The notes under the pieces are model-generated. The model saw nothing but the letters and a program-made list of their open reading frames with translations. It searched no databases and was not told where the DNA came from. Source: DATGLG01 sp035294245 (GTDB lineage: Bacteria > Pseudomonadota > Alphaproteobacteria > JACZXZ01). From it: 64,000 nucleotides of DNA. The position numbers and the translations under genes are program-made. The DNA lies in the NCBI GenBank assembly GCA_035294245.1, contig DATGLG010000025.1, forward strand, positions 1 to 64,000. The letters are read 5' to 3'. This document shows positions 7,433 to 15,787 of this stretch, one piece after another (position 1 is the first letter of the stretch; every line of letters starts with the position of its first letter).

Positions 7433-8119
7433 ATGATCGGTAGCCTCCAGCTTGCCGAGATCGCCGCCCTCGTGGGCGATCCGGCGCGTGCCAATATCCT
7501 CTGCGCCCTGATGGGCGGCCGCGCGCTCACCGCGGGCGAGCTCGCCTATTGCGCGGGCGTCTCGCCGCAGACGACGAGCGGGCATCTCGCCAAGCTCACC
7601 GAGGCGCGGCTGCTCGACGTGGTGAAGCGCGGCCGCTACCGCTATTTCCGCCTCGCCACGCCCCTCGTCGGCCGCATGCTGGAAAGTGTCATGGCAGTCG
7701 CCGCCGAGGGCCCGCGCCGCCATCGCCCGCCCTCGCGCCTCGACGCGGCACTCCAGGCGGCGCGCACCTGCTACGACCATCTCGCCGGGCGGCTCGGCGT
7801 CGGGCTCGCCGATTCCTTGTGCGGCCGCGGCCATGTCGCCCTCTCCGAGGATGGCGGCGAGGTGACCGATGCGGGGACGGAATTCCTGCGCGGCTTCGGC
7901 ATCGATGTCGGCGTCGTGCGCCGCAGCCGGCGGCTGTTCTGCCGCCCCTGCCTCGATTGGAGCGAGCGCCGGCCCCACCTCGCTGGCGCCCTGGGTGCAG
8001 CACTCGCCACGCGCGCCTTCGAGCTCGGCTGGATCGAGCGCGTGCGCGACAGCCGCGCCGTGACTCTCACCGCCGCCGGCCGCCGCGGCTTCGCCGAGCA
8101 GTTCGGGCTGCCGCTTTAG
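7433..8119 (+). CDS. ArsR/SmtB-family transcriptional regulator
   Basis: 228 residues. The N-terminal 85 residues are a winged helix with the recognition region SPQTTSGHLAKLTEARL and the wing RGRYRYFRLATP. The remaining 140 residues form a conserved extension seen in larger members (starting ARTCYDHLAGRLG) that probably binds a ligand or a metal. It contains several cysteines and histidines, including FCRPCLDW. It has no obvious partner gene. The palindrome ending 38 bases upstream suggests autoregulation. The ligand is unknown. Confidence 0.88.
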   Translation: MIGSLQLAEIAALVGDPARANILCALMGGRALTAGELAYCAGVSPQTTSGHLAKLTEARLLDVVKRGRYRYFRLATPLVGRMLESVMAVAAEGPRRHRPPSRLDAALQAARTCYDHLAGRLGVGLADSLCGRGHVALSEDGGEVTDAGTEFLRGFGIDVGVVRRSRRLFCRPCLDWSERRPHLAGALGAALATRAFELGWIERVRDSRAVTLTAAGRRGFAEQFGLPL

Positions 8120-8137
8120 CGGCGCCGACGCTGAGCT

Positions 8138-8320
8138 TCGCGAAGGGAAAGCAATCCGGACTTGGCCGTAATTCTGGATCGCTTCGCCTTTCACGGGGCT
8201 CGCGATAACCACAGACGGCGTCATTGCGAGCTCCCGAAGGGAGCGAAGCAATCCAGTCCTCCGCGATCGCTTCTGGATCACGTAGTCCTGCGCCGCGCGC
8301 AGTCCTTGCCGTGACAACCT
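8138..8320. repeat. Dispersed hairpin repeat, family A (composite copy)
   Basis: Between the convergent ArsR-type and ClpP-like genes lies a composite of family A units. Recognisable words are GGATCGCTTCGCCTTTCACG, CTCGCGATAAC, and GTCATTGCGAGCTCCCGAAG followed by GGAGCGAAGCAATCCAG. Three units seem fused or partly decayed. No gene is visible here. Confidence 0.65.
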
Positions 8321-8321
8321 G

Positions 8322-8996
8322 CTACCGCGGCTGGATCTGCGGATCGAAGGCGATCTCCGGATCGGGGTGCCGCAGCTTCTGGGGCAGGAGATCGGTCACG
8401 ATCCCCGCCTTCTCGGCATAGAGCTCGCTCCCGGTCGTCCAATATTCCGAATCCGTCGAGAACACGTCCTCGTCGTCGAGCTGCGTGAGATAGCGGCGGC
8501 TGATGCCGAGATCGACCATGAGGTCGAGCACCCGCACCGTGGCGCCGCGATCGATCACCGGCAGCGGCCCGAAATGCGCCGGATGGAACATCCAGTTGGA
8601 AACCGCGGCGGCATAGCGCCGCTTGCCCATCATGTAGACGGGCACGCACATGGAGGCGCAGAGATGCCCGTAATAGACGAGGGTGTCGATCTGGCGCCGC
8701 TCCTTCTCCCGCTTGAGGAGCGCGATGAGCTTGAGGCCCTCGGCCATCTCGCCGCCGGCGCTGTCGAGATCGATGAGGACGCGGCGCCCCGCGGGAATGC
8801 GCGCGAGCCGTGCGGCGACGTCGCCGGCGAGCGGCGGGACGATGCCGCCGGTTACGGCGAGCACGGTAAAGCTCGGCTCCTCGTGCTCGACGATGACGTA
8901 GCTCGTGCTCTCCGATCCCCGCTCCTGGGCGCGCGCGACGCATGCGCTCGAGAGCAGGAGCGTTGCGGCCGCGAGGAGAGCCAGTCTGGAGCGCAT
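8322..8996 (-). CDS. Secreted ClpP/SppA-fold serine protease-like protein
   Basis: 224 residues with an N-terminal signal peptide (about 1-25, MRSRLALLAAATLLLSSACV). The crotonase/ClpP fold is indicated by LIDLDSAGGEMAEGLKLIAL, shortened here to DLDSAGGEMAEG, by the likely nucleophile Ser in YGHLCASMCVPVYM and by the His-containing WMFHPAHFG. These match periplasmic Clp-protease-like proteins rather than cytosolic ClpP. The start at 8996 has GGAGG upstream and begins directly with the signal peptide. The frame to 9044 adds 16 residues without support. Substrate and partners are unknown. Confidence 0.8.
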   Translation of the reverse strand: MRSRLALLAAATLLLSSACVARAQERGSESTSYVIVEHEEPSFTVLAVTGGIVPPLAGDVAARLARIPAGRRVLIDLDSAGGEMAEGLKLIALLKREKERRQIDTLVYYGHLCASMCVPVYMMGKRRYAAAVSNWMFHPAHFGPLPVIDRGATVRVLDLMVDLGISRRYLTQLDDEDVFSTDSEYWTTGSELYAEKAGIVTDLLPQKLRHPDPEIAFDPQIQPR

Positions 8997-9229
8997 GGAA
9001 ACATCCTCCGCGAGGATTCCCATGGACGCCATCATCGCCGGCAAATCTTGCGGAAAGATTGATCCGCTGCGACAAACTCCTTGCGATTCCGTTAACGCGG
9101 CGCTCTCGACGGCAACGTCACTGCCACCCGCGCGCCAAGCGCCTAATCATCACGCCGAGGAGCGCGGCGCCGCGCTCATGCCAGGCAGCGCCGACGTGCG
9201 ATAAGGAGTAGAATCGTCACCGCGAGACC

Positions 9230-9273
9230 GCCCACGGGTCCGGCCGAAGGCCGGCCCGAGGACAGGCTCCGCG
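9230..9273 (+). repeat. 44-bp dispersed repeat, family C, copy 1
   Basis: A 44-base unit beginning GCCCACGGGTCCGGCCGAAG and ending CAGGCTCCGCG. An inverted copy with four differences is found at 30856-30899. Both copies lie between genes next to other repeat families. Confidence 0.75.
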
Positions 9274-9288
9274 GTCGTGGCGGTCCAG

Positions 9289-9338
9289 AAAAAATTCTGG
9301 ATTGCTTCCCCCTCGCGATGCTTGGGTTCGCAATGACG
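9289..9338. repeat. Half copy of dispersed repeat family A
   Basis: The words TTCTGGATTGCTTCCCCCTC and GGGTTCGCAATGAC match the right half of the family A units at 677-824 and 6421-6513. It lies directly downstream of the subtilase stop codon. Confidence 0.65.
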
Positions 9339-9341
9339 GCC

Positions 9342-10676
9342 TTACGCGCGGGGATGGCCGTGGCCTTGATATTTCGCCGCAAGGCCGAGGCTGCGGCAGT
9401 GCGCGACGAGCAGGCTGCGCGCCGCCGCGGCGCGTGCGCCGTTGCGCGGCAGCGACAGGTAGCCCCCGTTTCGCGACAGGATGACTGCGAGAGCGCCGCA
9501 GGCGGCCGCACTCGCCATCGAGGCGCCGTCCATCTCCATATAGGGTCGCCGTACCCGCACCCGCACCCGCTTGGGCACCGTCGAGACGATGCCCACACCG
9601 GGCGCGGCGCAGGCGAGCCGCATGCCGAACTTGCTGGTGGCGGCGAGAAAGAGGCCGTCGCGGCCCCGATGGGCCTTGCTCTGCGGGCGCTGATGGGCGG
9701 ACCAGGTCCCCGCCGGCGCGCGCGGCCGCCCCGCGCGCCCGATCGCCGAGACCGCAACGCATTGGCGGAAGGCGGCGGGATGGTCGACCTTGCTGCTCAG
9801 CCGCCCGTTGCTGCTCCGGCTCGTATTGCCCGCCGAGCAGATGCAGAGCGTGCCGCGCGCGAAGGCATAGGCGATGGCCGCCTTCTCGGCCTTGGAGGGC
9901 GGGCCGCCGCCCAGGCTCATATTGATGAGGTCGCACGCGTAATCCCGCGCCAGCACCCGGATCGCCCGGGCGACGCTGCGCGGCGCGATATCCTCCTCCC
10001 GGCTCTTGCAGACCCGCGCGTGGAACAGCGCGCAGCCCGGTGCGAGGCCCGCATAGTCGCCGCGCCGCCGCGGCCGCGCGCCGATAATGCCCGTCGTATG
10101 GGTGCCGTGTCCCTGGGGGTCGACATCGACGGCCTTGGCGCGCCGGCGCCAGCGGCCCTGCTCGAACACGCCGACGGAGACGACATGGCGCAGATTGGGA
10201 TGCGGGCCGCAGCCGGTGTCGAGCACGCCGACCCGGATCCCGGCACCGCGCGCGGCATCCCTGGTGTCGACGCCCAGCACCCGGTGCCACCAGGCGCCGC
10301 CGCCGCGTCCCGCCTCGACATGGCGCGGGCAGGCGATCGTGACCGCGCGCGCCCGCGGCGCGATCCGACGCAGCGCGCTCCAGAAGCCCGCATAGGGGAC
10401 CGCCCGCACGAAGGCGACGGTGAAGCCGGCGGGAACGCGCTGCCGCACCCGCCCACGACCATCGGTCTTGCCCCGCGCCGCCCAGATCATGCCGCCGGCG
10501 TCGCGGAGGTAGAAGACGACCTTGATCCCGGCGAGCGCGGCGCCCTCGCCGGTGACGCGCACCTCGAGCGACTGCTGCGCCGAGGCCATCAGCTTGCGGT
10601 AGTCCGGGCGATCCACGAGCGCCCACGCCGCCTCGAGCGCGGCGACCGGCGGCGGGGGATGCGTCGCGCGGCTCAT
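9342..10676 (-). CDS. S8 (subtilisin-like) serine peptidase without signal peptide
   Basis: 444 residues. A N-terminal region (about 30-130) resembles an Ig/transthyretin-like regulatory domain. The subtilase domain (about 145-430) shows all catalytic parts: Asp in VGVLDTGCG, His in GHGTHTTG, oxyanion Asn in SAGNTSR and Ser in DGASMASA. No signal peptide or transmembrane segment is seen, so it should act in the cytoplasm, which is unusual for the family. Its ATG at 10676 overlaps the stop of the cyclase/ATPase gene (ATGA), with GGGGAG five bases upstream, indicating translational coupling and a joint function. The frame to 10706 is not needed. Confidence 0.92.
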   Translation of the reverse strand: MSRATHPPPPVAALEAAWALVDRPDYRKLMASAQQSLEVRVTGEGAALAGIKVVFYLRDAGGMIWAARGKTDGRGRVRQRVPAGFTVAFVRAVPYAGFWSALRRIAPRARAVTIACPRHVEAGRGGGAWWHRVLGVDTRDAARGAGIRVGVLDTGCGPHPNLRHVVSVGVFEQGRWRRRAKAVDVDPQGHGTHTTGIIGARPRRRGDYAGLAPGCALFHARVCKSREEDIAPRSVARAIRVLARDYACDLINMSLGGGPPSKAEKAAIAYAFARGTLCICSAGNTSRSSNGRLSSKVDHPAAFRQCVAVSAIGRAGRPRAPAGTWSAHQRPQSKAHRGRDGLFLAATSKFGMRLACAAPGVGIVSTVPKRVRVRVRRPYMEMDGASMASAAACGALAVILSRNGGYLSLPRNGARAAAARSLLVAHCRSLGLAAKYQGHGHPRA

Positions 10677-13600
10677 CTCCCCTCGCCGCCGAGCCGGTCG
10701 AGCCATCGCGTCATGCCCAGGCGCGAATAGACGGCGCGCGCGGCCTCGCGCGCCGCGGCGGCGCGAGCCTCATCGCCCGCGCGCGACGCCACTTCCGCGA
10801 GCAGGCGGTGGCAATGGCCCGCAAGGGGCTGCATGCCCAGCGCCTCGGCGATGCCGAGGGCCTCGCGATAGCGGTCCGCGACCCGTGCGGCGTCGAAGCC
10901 GCCGCCGCGGAACTCAATCTCGCCGAGCAGCAGCAGCGCCTCGGCGCGCGCCGCCGGGTCGCGCTGCTCGCTCGCCAGGGCCTCCGCCTTGACGGCATGG
11001 CTCTTGGCGGCGACGGCCTGGTCGCTTGCCAGATAGGCGCGTCCGAGCTGGGCCAGCCGGAAGGGCTGGTAGAGCATCAGCTTGATGCCCGCCGCCGCCT
11101 CGACCGCCTCCGCAAGGAGGGCGGCCCCCTCCTCGGCGCGCCCCGCCCCCGTATAGGCGGCGCCGAGGAATCCCTGGGCGATCGGGGTCATCACCCGCGC
11201 CTCGTTGACGCGGCAGAGCTCGAGGCCGCGCTCGAGCAGGGGGATCGCCTCCTCGTGCTCGCCCTTCTGAAGGCGGACATAGCCGGCGCTGAAATAGGCG
11301 ATGATGGTCGAGATGGGCCGCCCCTCCGCATCGGCGATCTCGACCCCCTCGCTCGCGAGCGCCGCCGCCTCATCGAACTCGCCGAGCTCGGCATGGGCGC
11401 GCGCCATGTAGCCGAGGGTCATGCTGGTCAGGGAGCCGAGCGGGCTCGAGAGCGCCGCCTTGCGGCAATAGGACATGGTCTCGCGCATCGCCGCGATGGC
11501 GCGCCGGAACTCGCACCAGGCGAGATAACTGATGCCGATGTGGAAGCGCGTCCGCGCCTCGCGCTCCTCGTCCTTGAGGAGCTGGGCGAGGGCCAAGGCC
11601 TTCTCGCCCATCGCCACCGCGGAATCCTGGCGGCCCATGAGCCAGAACACGTGGTTGAGGAACATGAGCACGCGGGCGAGCCGGCTCTGATCGCCGATGC
11701 GCTCGGCAAGCTCCCTTGCCTCGCTAAGATTGTCGACGCCCGCCTCGAGCCGGCCGAGCTGGAACAGCGAGAGCCAGAGATGGAGCCGCAGGTCGAGGGC
11801 GCGGCTGCGGTTGTGCGCGTCGTCGGGGAGATGCTGAAGGGCGGCGAGAGCCTGATCGAAGAAGGTCACGGCCTTCTGATTGGCCGAGCGCCAGGCCGCC
11901 TTGATGCCGGCGGCGCTGCCGTATTGGGCGACCTTGTCCCACACCCCGCCCTCGGCCGCGTGGCGCAGCAGGCTCTCGGCGAACTCCTCCGCGCGCTCCC
12001 CGAACAGGGTCTCGATCGCCTCGACGGCCCGGGTGTGCAGCGCGCGCCGCCGCTCCCGCAGCAGGCCGCCATAGGTGACCTCGTGGGTCAGGTGATGGCG
12101 GAAGCGGTACTCGGGCTCGGGAAGGAGCTGCGTCTCGTGGAGGAACTCCGTCTCCTGCAGGCGCTTGAGCGCCTCGCGCAGCTCGGGCTCGGGGCAATCG
12201 GCCACCCGGCGCAAGACCGGCAGCGGGACGATCTCGCCGATCACCGCGGCCGCCTGGAGGATGCGCTTCTCGACGGGCTTGAGCCGGTCGATGCGGGCGG
12301 CGAGGACCGCCTTCACCGTTCCCGGTATGCGCAGAGTGTCGATCGCGCCCGTGAGGCGATAGGCGCCGGGCTCGCCGGCGAAGGCCTGATCGTCGACGAG
12401 GGAATAGACGCATTCCTCGAGATAGAACGGGTTGGTCTCCATGCGCTCGAGCAGCATCTGCTTCAGCCGCTCGACCTGGCGGTGGCTGCCGATCAGGGCC
12501 TGGAGGAGAAGGGCCGCGTGATGCTCGCGCAGCGGGCCGATATAGAACTGCCGGTAATAGGACTTCCCACCCCAGCCATGGCGGTATTCGGGGCGATAGG
12601 TGACGATGCAGAGGATCGCGGCGCGCGGCAGGCTCTCGACGATCTGGTCGATGACCGCCTGCGTCTCCACGTCGATCCAGTGCAGGTCCTCGAGGATCAG
12701 GATCAGCGGCTGGACGCGACTTGCCAGCAGCAGCACGCTGCGGATGGCGTCGATCAGGCGCTGCCGGCGCTCGCTGGCGTCGAAGGGCGCCCAGGGATTG
12801 TCGGCGCCCTCGACGTGATGGAGGTTGAAGAAGGCCGGCACCGCCCAGCCGAGCTCCGCCGGCAGCGCGCCGAGGCCGGCGAGCACCTTGGCGCGGATGG
12901 CGGCGGTATCGTCGTTGCGCCCGATCCCGAAAAAGCTGCGGAAGATGCGGACGAAGGGCAGATAGCTGGTGAGCTTGTCGTAGGAATAGGACTCCCCCTT
13001 GAGCACGCGCCAGGCGGCCGCCCCGGACGAGGCGACGAATTCCGCAAGGAGGCGGGACTTGCCGAAGCCCGCCTCGCCGACGAGGGCGACGAGCTGCCCG
13101 CGCCCCTGCGCCGCCTCGGCGAGGGCCTGGTCGAGCCCGGCCAGCTCGCCTTCTCGGTTGACGAAGCGCGTGAGCTCGCGTCGCTGCAGCGGGCGGACCG
13201 AGGAGGGTGGCGCGTGGATCGCGGCAAGCTCGTGAACCTCGATGGGCTGCGCCAGGCCCTTGATCGGCAGGCGCCCGAGCGGCCGCGTCTCGACGAGACC
13301 CGGCACGAGGCGAAGCGTCGCCGCGGTCAGGCGGATCGTGCCCGGTGCTGCCGTCTGCTCCATGCGCGAGGCGAGATGGACGATCTCGCCGACGGCGTCA
13401 TAGCCGACGGCGAAGTCGTCGCTCATCTTGCGCACCACCGCCTCGCCCGAGTTGAGCCCGACGCGGACCTTGACCGGGATGTCGAAGCCCTCGCTGATCA
13501 GGCGCAGGCGGCGGTGATCGATCTCGCGCATCGCCATCGCCGCGTAGCAGGCGCGCGCGGCGTGATCCTCCTGGGCGACCGGCGCGCCGAACAGGGCCAT

Positions 13601-13993
13601 GATTCCATCGCCGCGCATCTTGTTCACGGTGCCGCCATAGCGATGCACGGCATCGACGAGCTGGGCAATGATCTCGGAGAGGATGGCGTCCGCGGTCTCG
13701 GGGTCGCGGTCGACGATGAGGCCGAGCGAGCCGGAGATATCGGCGAAGAGCACCGAGACCTCCTTGCGCTCGTCCTCCGGAAGCCGCGTCCGCGCGGCCG
13801 CCTGCGGGCTCCGCGCTTCGGCGGCGCTCGGCGCGGCGCGCGCATCGAGGCGAAGGCCGCAGCTCGTGCAAAAGGTTACGGAAGCGAGGTTGACGGCGCC
13901 GCAGCCGGCGCAGGTGATGCTCAGCCGAGCGCCGCAATTGCCGCAGAAGCTTGCGCGTTCGGGATTGTCGCTGCGGCAGGACGGGCACCGCAT
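10673..13993 (-). CDS. Zinc-ribbon, class III cyclase, AAA ATPase and TPR signalling protein
   Basis: 1106 residues. A double zinc ribbon (CPSC, CGNCG, CAGC, CTSCG; residues 3-50) precedes a class III nucleotide cyclase domain (about 75-260; metal Asp in VLFADISG and MRGDGIMALFG). It is followed by an AAA/STAND-like ATPase (about 275-600; Walker A GEAGFGKS, Walker B LILILEDLHW) and a TPR-rich helical half (about 680-1090). The usual transition-state Asn is His in GEIVHLASRME, as in some relatives. This domain order is a known large-regulator family, probably cytoplasmic. The next gene, a subtilase, overlaps its stop codon by four bases. The ATG at 13993 follows a GTG at 13996 and begins directly with the zinc ribbon. 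Confidence 0.93.
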   Translation of the reverse strand: MRCPSCRSDNPERASFCGNCGARLSITCAGCGAVNLASVTFCTSCGLRLDARAAPSAAEARSPQAAARTRLPEDERKEVSVLFADISGSLGLIVDRDPETADAILSEIIAQLVDAVHRYGGTVNKMRGDGIMALFGAPVAQEDHAARACYAAMAMREIDHRRLRLISEGFDIPVKVRVGLNSGEAVVRKMSDDFAVGYDAVGEIVHLASRMEQTAAPGTIRLTAATLRLVPGLVETRPLGRLPIKGLAQPIEVHELAAIHAPPSSVRPLQRRELTRFVNREGELAGLDQALAEAAQGRGQLVALVGEAGFGKSRLLAEFVASSGAAAWRVLKGESYSYDKLTSYLPFVRIFRSFFGIGRNDDTAAIRAKVLAGLGALPAELGWAVPAFFNLHHVEGADNPWAPFDASERRQRLIDAIRSVLLLASRVQPLILILEDLHWIDVETQAVIDQIVESLPRAAILCIVTYRPEYRHGWGGKSYYRQFYIGPLREHHAALLLQALIGSHRQVERLKQMLLERMETNPFYLEECVYSLVDDQAFAGEPGAYRLTGAIDTLRIPGTVKAVLAARIDRLKPVEKRILQAAAVIGEIVPLPVLRRVADCPEPELREALKRLQETEFLHETQLLPEPEYRFRHHLTHEVTYGGLLRERRRALHTRAVEAIETLFGERAEEFAESLLRHAAEGGVWDKVAQYGSAAGIKAAWRSANQKAVTFFDQALAALQHLPDDAHNRSRALDLRLHLWLSLFQLGRLEAGVDNLSEARELAERIGDQSRLARVLMFLNHVFWLMGRQDSAVAMGEKALALAQLLKDEEREARTRFHIGISYLAWCEFRRAIAAMRETMSYCRKAALSSPLGSLTSMTLGYMARAHAELGEFDEAAALASEGVEIADAEGRPISTIIAYFSAGYVRLQKGEHEEAIPLLERGLELCRVNEARVMTPIAQGFLGAAYTGAGRAEEGAALLAEAVEAAAGIKLMLYQPFRLAQLGRAYLASDQAVAAKSHAVKAEALASEQRDPAARAEALLLLGEIEFRGGGFDAARVADRYREALGIAEALGMQPLAGHCHRLLAEVASRAGDEARAAAAREAARAVYSRLGMTRWLDRLGGEGR

Positions 13994-14160
13994 CACGGCC
14001 CCATGCGTCAGTTTCCCCGTGAGAATTTATCGCACCGCGCTTGCGGAATTGAAAGCGTGCTGTCACGCTGCCTCGACTCCGCGATGCGCGGAGCCGCGGC
14101 CACGCGCAAATCGGGGCGAGGCGCGGCCGCTCCGGAACATGCAGTCAGGGGAGAACGGCG

Positions 14161-14481
14161 ATGGCGAAGGCGGCACGGCGCGAGCGCAAGGTGAAGGTGA
14201 TCGTCATCCACAAGCACAAGGGGAAGCTGATACGCGCGGTTGTATTGCCGCCCGGGAGCTCGACCGGCAGGCATCGCGAGAGCAAGAGCTATTATCTCCA
14301 CTCCCTGACCGGCGGCACCTTGCACGTCGAGGTGTACCGCAAGGTCCGCGGCAAGGAGCAGAAGACGGTGGAAGTCCGCAAGCTCAAGCGCCTCGAAGGC
14401 TATCAGCGCAATGTCGGGCGCGGCGTCGAGATCAACCTCAAGAACAAGAGCCGCAGCTATCACGTGATCACGAAGGGCTGA
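14161..14481 (+). CDS. Small, highly basic protein of unknown function
   Basis: Not recognised. It has 106 residues, is very rich in Lys and Arg, and is without a signal peptide. Beta-rich stretches (KVKVIVIHKHKGKLIRAVVL and GGTLHVEVYRKV) alternate with charged turns. AGGGGAG lies 6 bases before the ATG at 14161. A role in nucleic-acid binding is possible from the charge but not shown. It stands alone between the cyclase gene (divergent) and the threonine aldolase gene (convergent). Confidence 0.65.
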   Translation: MAKAARRERKVKVIVIHKHKGKLIRAVVLPPGSSTGRHRESKSYYLHSLTGGTLHVEVYRKVRGKEQKTVEVRKLKRLEGYQRNVGRGVEINLKNKSRSYHVITKG

Positions 14482-14502
14482 GCGCGGGCGCCGTCGCCAT
14501 CC

Positions 14503-15546
14503 CTACGCCGCTTCGCGCGCGACCGCGGCGAAGGCGGCGAGCGCGCGCTCGATCTCGCCCATGCCGATATGCCGATGGGTGACGCAGCGGAGCTGCCGCG
14601 CCGTCCAGGCGCCGACGCGCACGCCGCGCGCCGCGAGCGCCTCCACCCATCGCGCGGCGTCGTAGCGGCCGCCGCCCACATCGACGCGGACGATATTCGT
14701 CTCGATCGCGGCCGGATCGACGAAGGCGGGATCGATGGCGGCCAGCCCCTCTGCGAGCCGCTTGGCCGTGCGGTGGTCCTCGGGCAGCCGCTCGATCATC
14801 TCCTCCAGCGCCACGATGCCGGCGGCGGCGATGACGCCGGCCTGGCGGAGATTGCCGCCGACCATGCGACGGAAGCCGCGAGCGCGGGCGATGAAGTCGC
14901 CGGTGCCGACGAGGAGGCTGCCCACGGGCGCGCTCAAGCCCTTCGACACGCAGAACATCACGGAATCGGCGCAGGCGACGAGCGCGCGCGCATCGACGCC
15001 GAGGGCCGCCGCCGCGTTGAAGAGGCGCGCGCCGTCGATATGAACGGGAACGCCGTGCTCGCGCGCAAGCCGATAGACCGCCTGCATATGGGCGACGGGC
15101 AGCACCGCACCGCCCGCGTCGTTGTGGCTCGTCTCCATCCAGACGAGCGCCGTCGCGGCGCGATGGGGCAGCATCGCGGGCGTGATCGTCGCGCGCAGCG
15201 CGTCGAGCTCCACGGCCCCGCGCCGGCTGGGCAGGATGCGCGGGAGGAGCCCGGCGATGGCGGCAACCCCGCCCATCTCCGAGCGCAGCACATGGGCGCC
15301 TGCGTCGCAGAGCAGCTCGCCGCCGCGCGCGCCGTGCGCGAGGAGCGCAACGAGATTGCCCATGGTGCCGCTTGGCACGAAGAGGGCGGCCGCCTTGCCG
15401 GTGCGCGCCGCGGCGAGCGCCTCGAGCCTCTGCACCGTGGGATCGCCGTCGCGGCTGTCATCGCCGAGCTCGGCGTGTCGCATGCGCTCCAGCATCGCCT
15501 CGGTCGGAAGCGTCACGGTGTCACTGCGCAGATCGATGGTGGTCAT
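14503..15546 (-). CDS. ltaE: Low-specificity threonine aldolase
   Basis: 347 residues. This fold-type I PLP enzyme splits L-threonine or L-allo-threonine into glycine and acetaldehyde in the cytoplasm. It starts with the family signature IDLRSDTVTLPTEAML. It has the active-site region HIDGARLFNAAAALGV and the PLP Lys in FCVSKGLSAPVGSLL. The ATG at 15546 begins exactly at the family N-terminus. The longer frame to 15627 adds 27 Arg-rich residues. It stands alone, transcribed toward the small basic gene. Confidence 0.93.
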   Translation of the reverse strand: MTTIDLRSDTVTLPTEAMLERMRHAELGDDSRDGDPTVQRLEALAAARTGKAAALFVPSGTMGNLVALLAHGARGGELLCDAGAHVLRSEMGGVAAIAGLLPRILPSRRGAVELDALRATITPAMLPHRAATALVWMETSHNDAGGAVLPVAHMQAVYRLAREHGVPVHIDGARLFNAAAALGVDARALVACADSVMFCVSKGLSAPVGSLLVGTGDFIARARGFRRMVGGNLRQAGVIAAAGIVALEEMIERLPEDHRTAKRLAEGLAAIDPAFVDPAAIETNIVRVDVGGGRYDAARWVEALAARGVRVGAWTARQLRCVTHRHIGMGEIERALAAFAAVAREAA

Positions 15547-15787
15547 GGCAAGGATTCTCCCGGAGAGACGCCGCCGCAACGCGGAATGCCGGCGGTGATC
15601 GCGCGCCGATCGACGGGACCGCAGCATGGCGCCGCTGTCACGTCAATCCTCTCGGCGCCGGCCCGTCCCCGACGCCATCCGCTTGGCCCATTCGATCGCG
15701 CCGCTTCTGGCTCTGTGCGACGGCCAAGCCGCGATCCATCCTGCGCGTGCGGTACGGCAACGCCGCGACGGGCAAGAGGATGACGGC

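Larger units (their letters stand above)
8997..9341. other. Gene-free stretch with two repeat remnants
   Basis: No credible gene. Bases 9000-9220 look like ordinary non-coding DNA with scattered GC palindromes. Bases 9230-9273 hold the 44-base family C repeat and 9289-9338 a half copy of family A. Between them is a short AT-rich run (AAAAAATT). Confidence 0.6.

Noticed and set aside
10808..14194. An 1128-codon open frame on the plus strand opposite the cyclase/ATPase gene
   Set aside because: The minus strand shows a complete multidomain protein. The plus frame is compositionally biased and lacks motifs.
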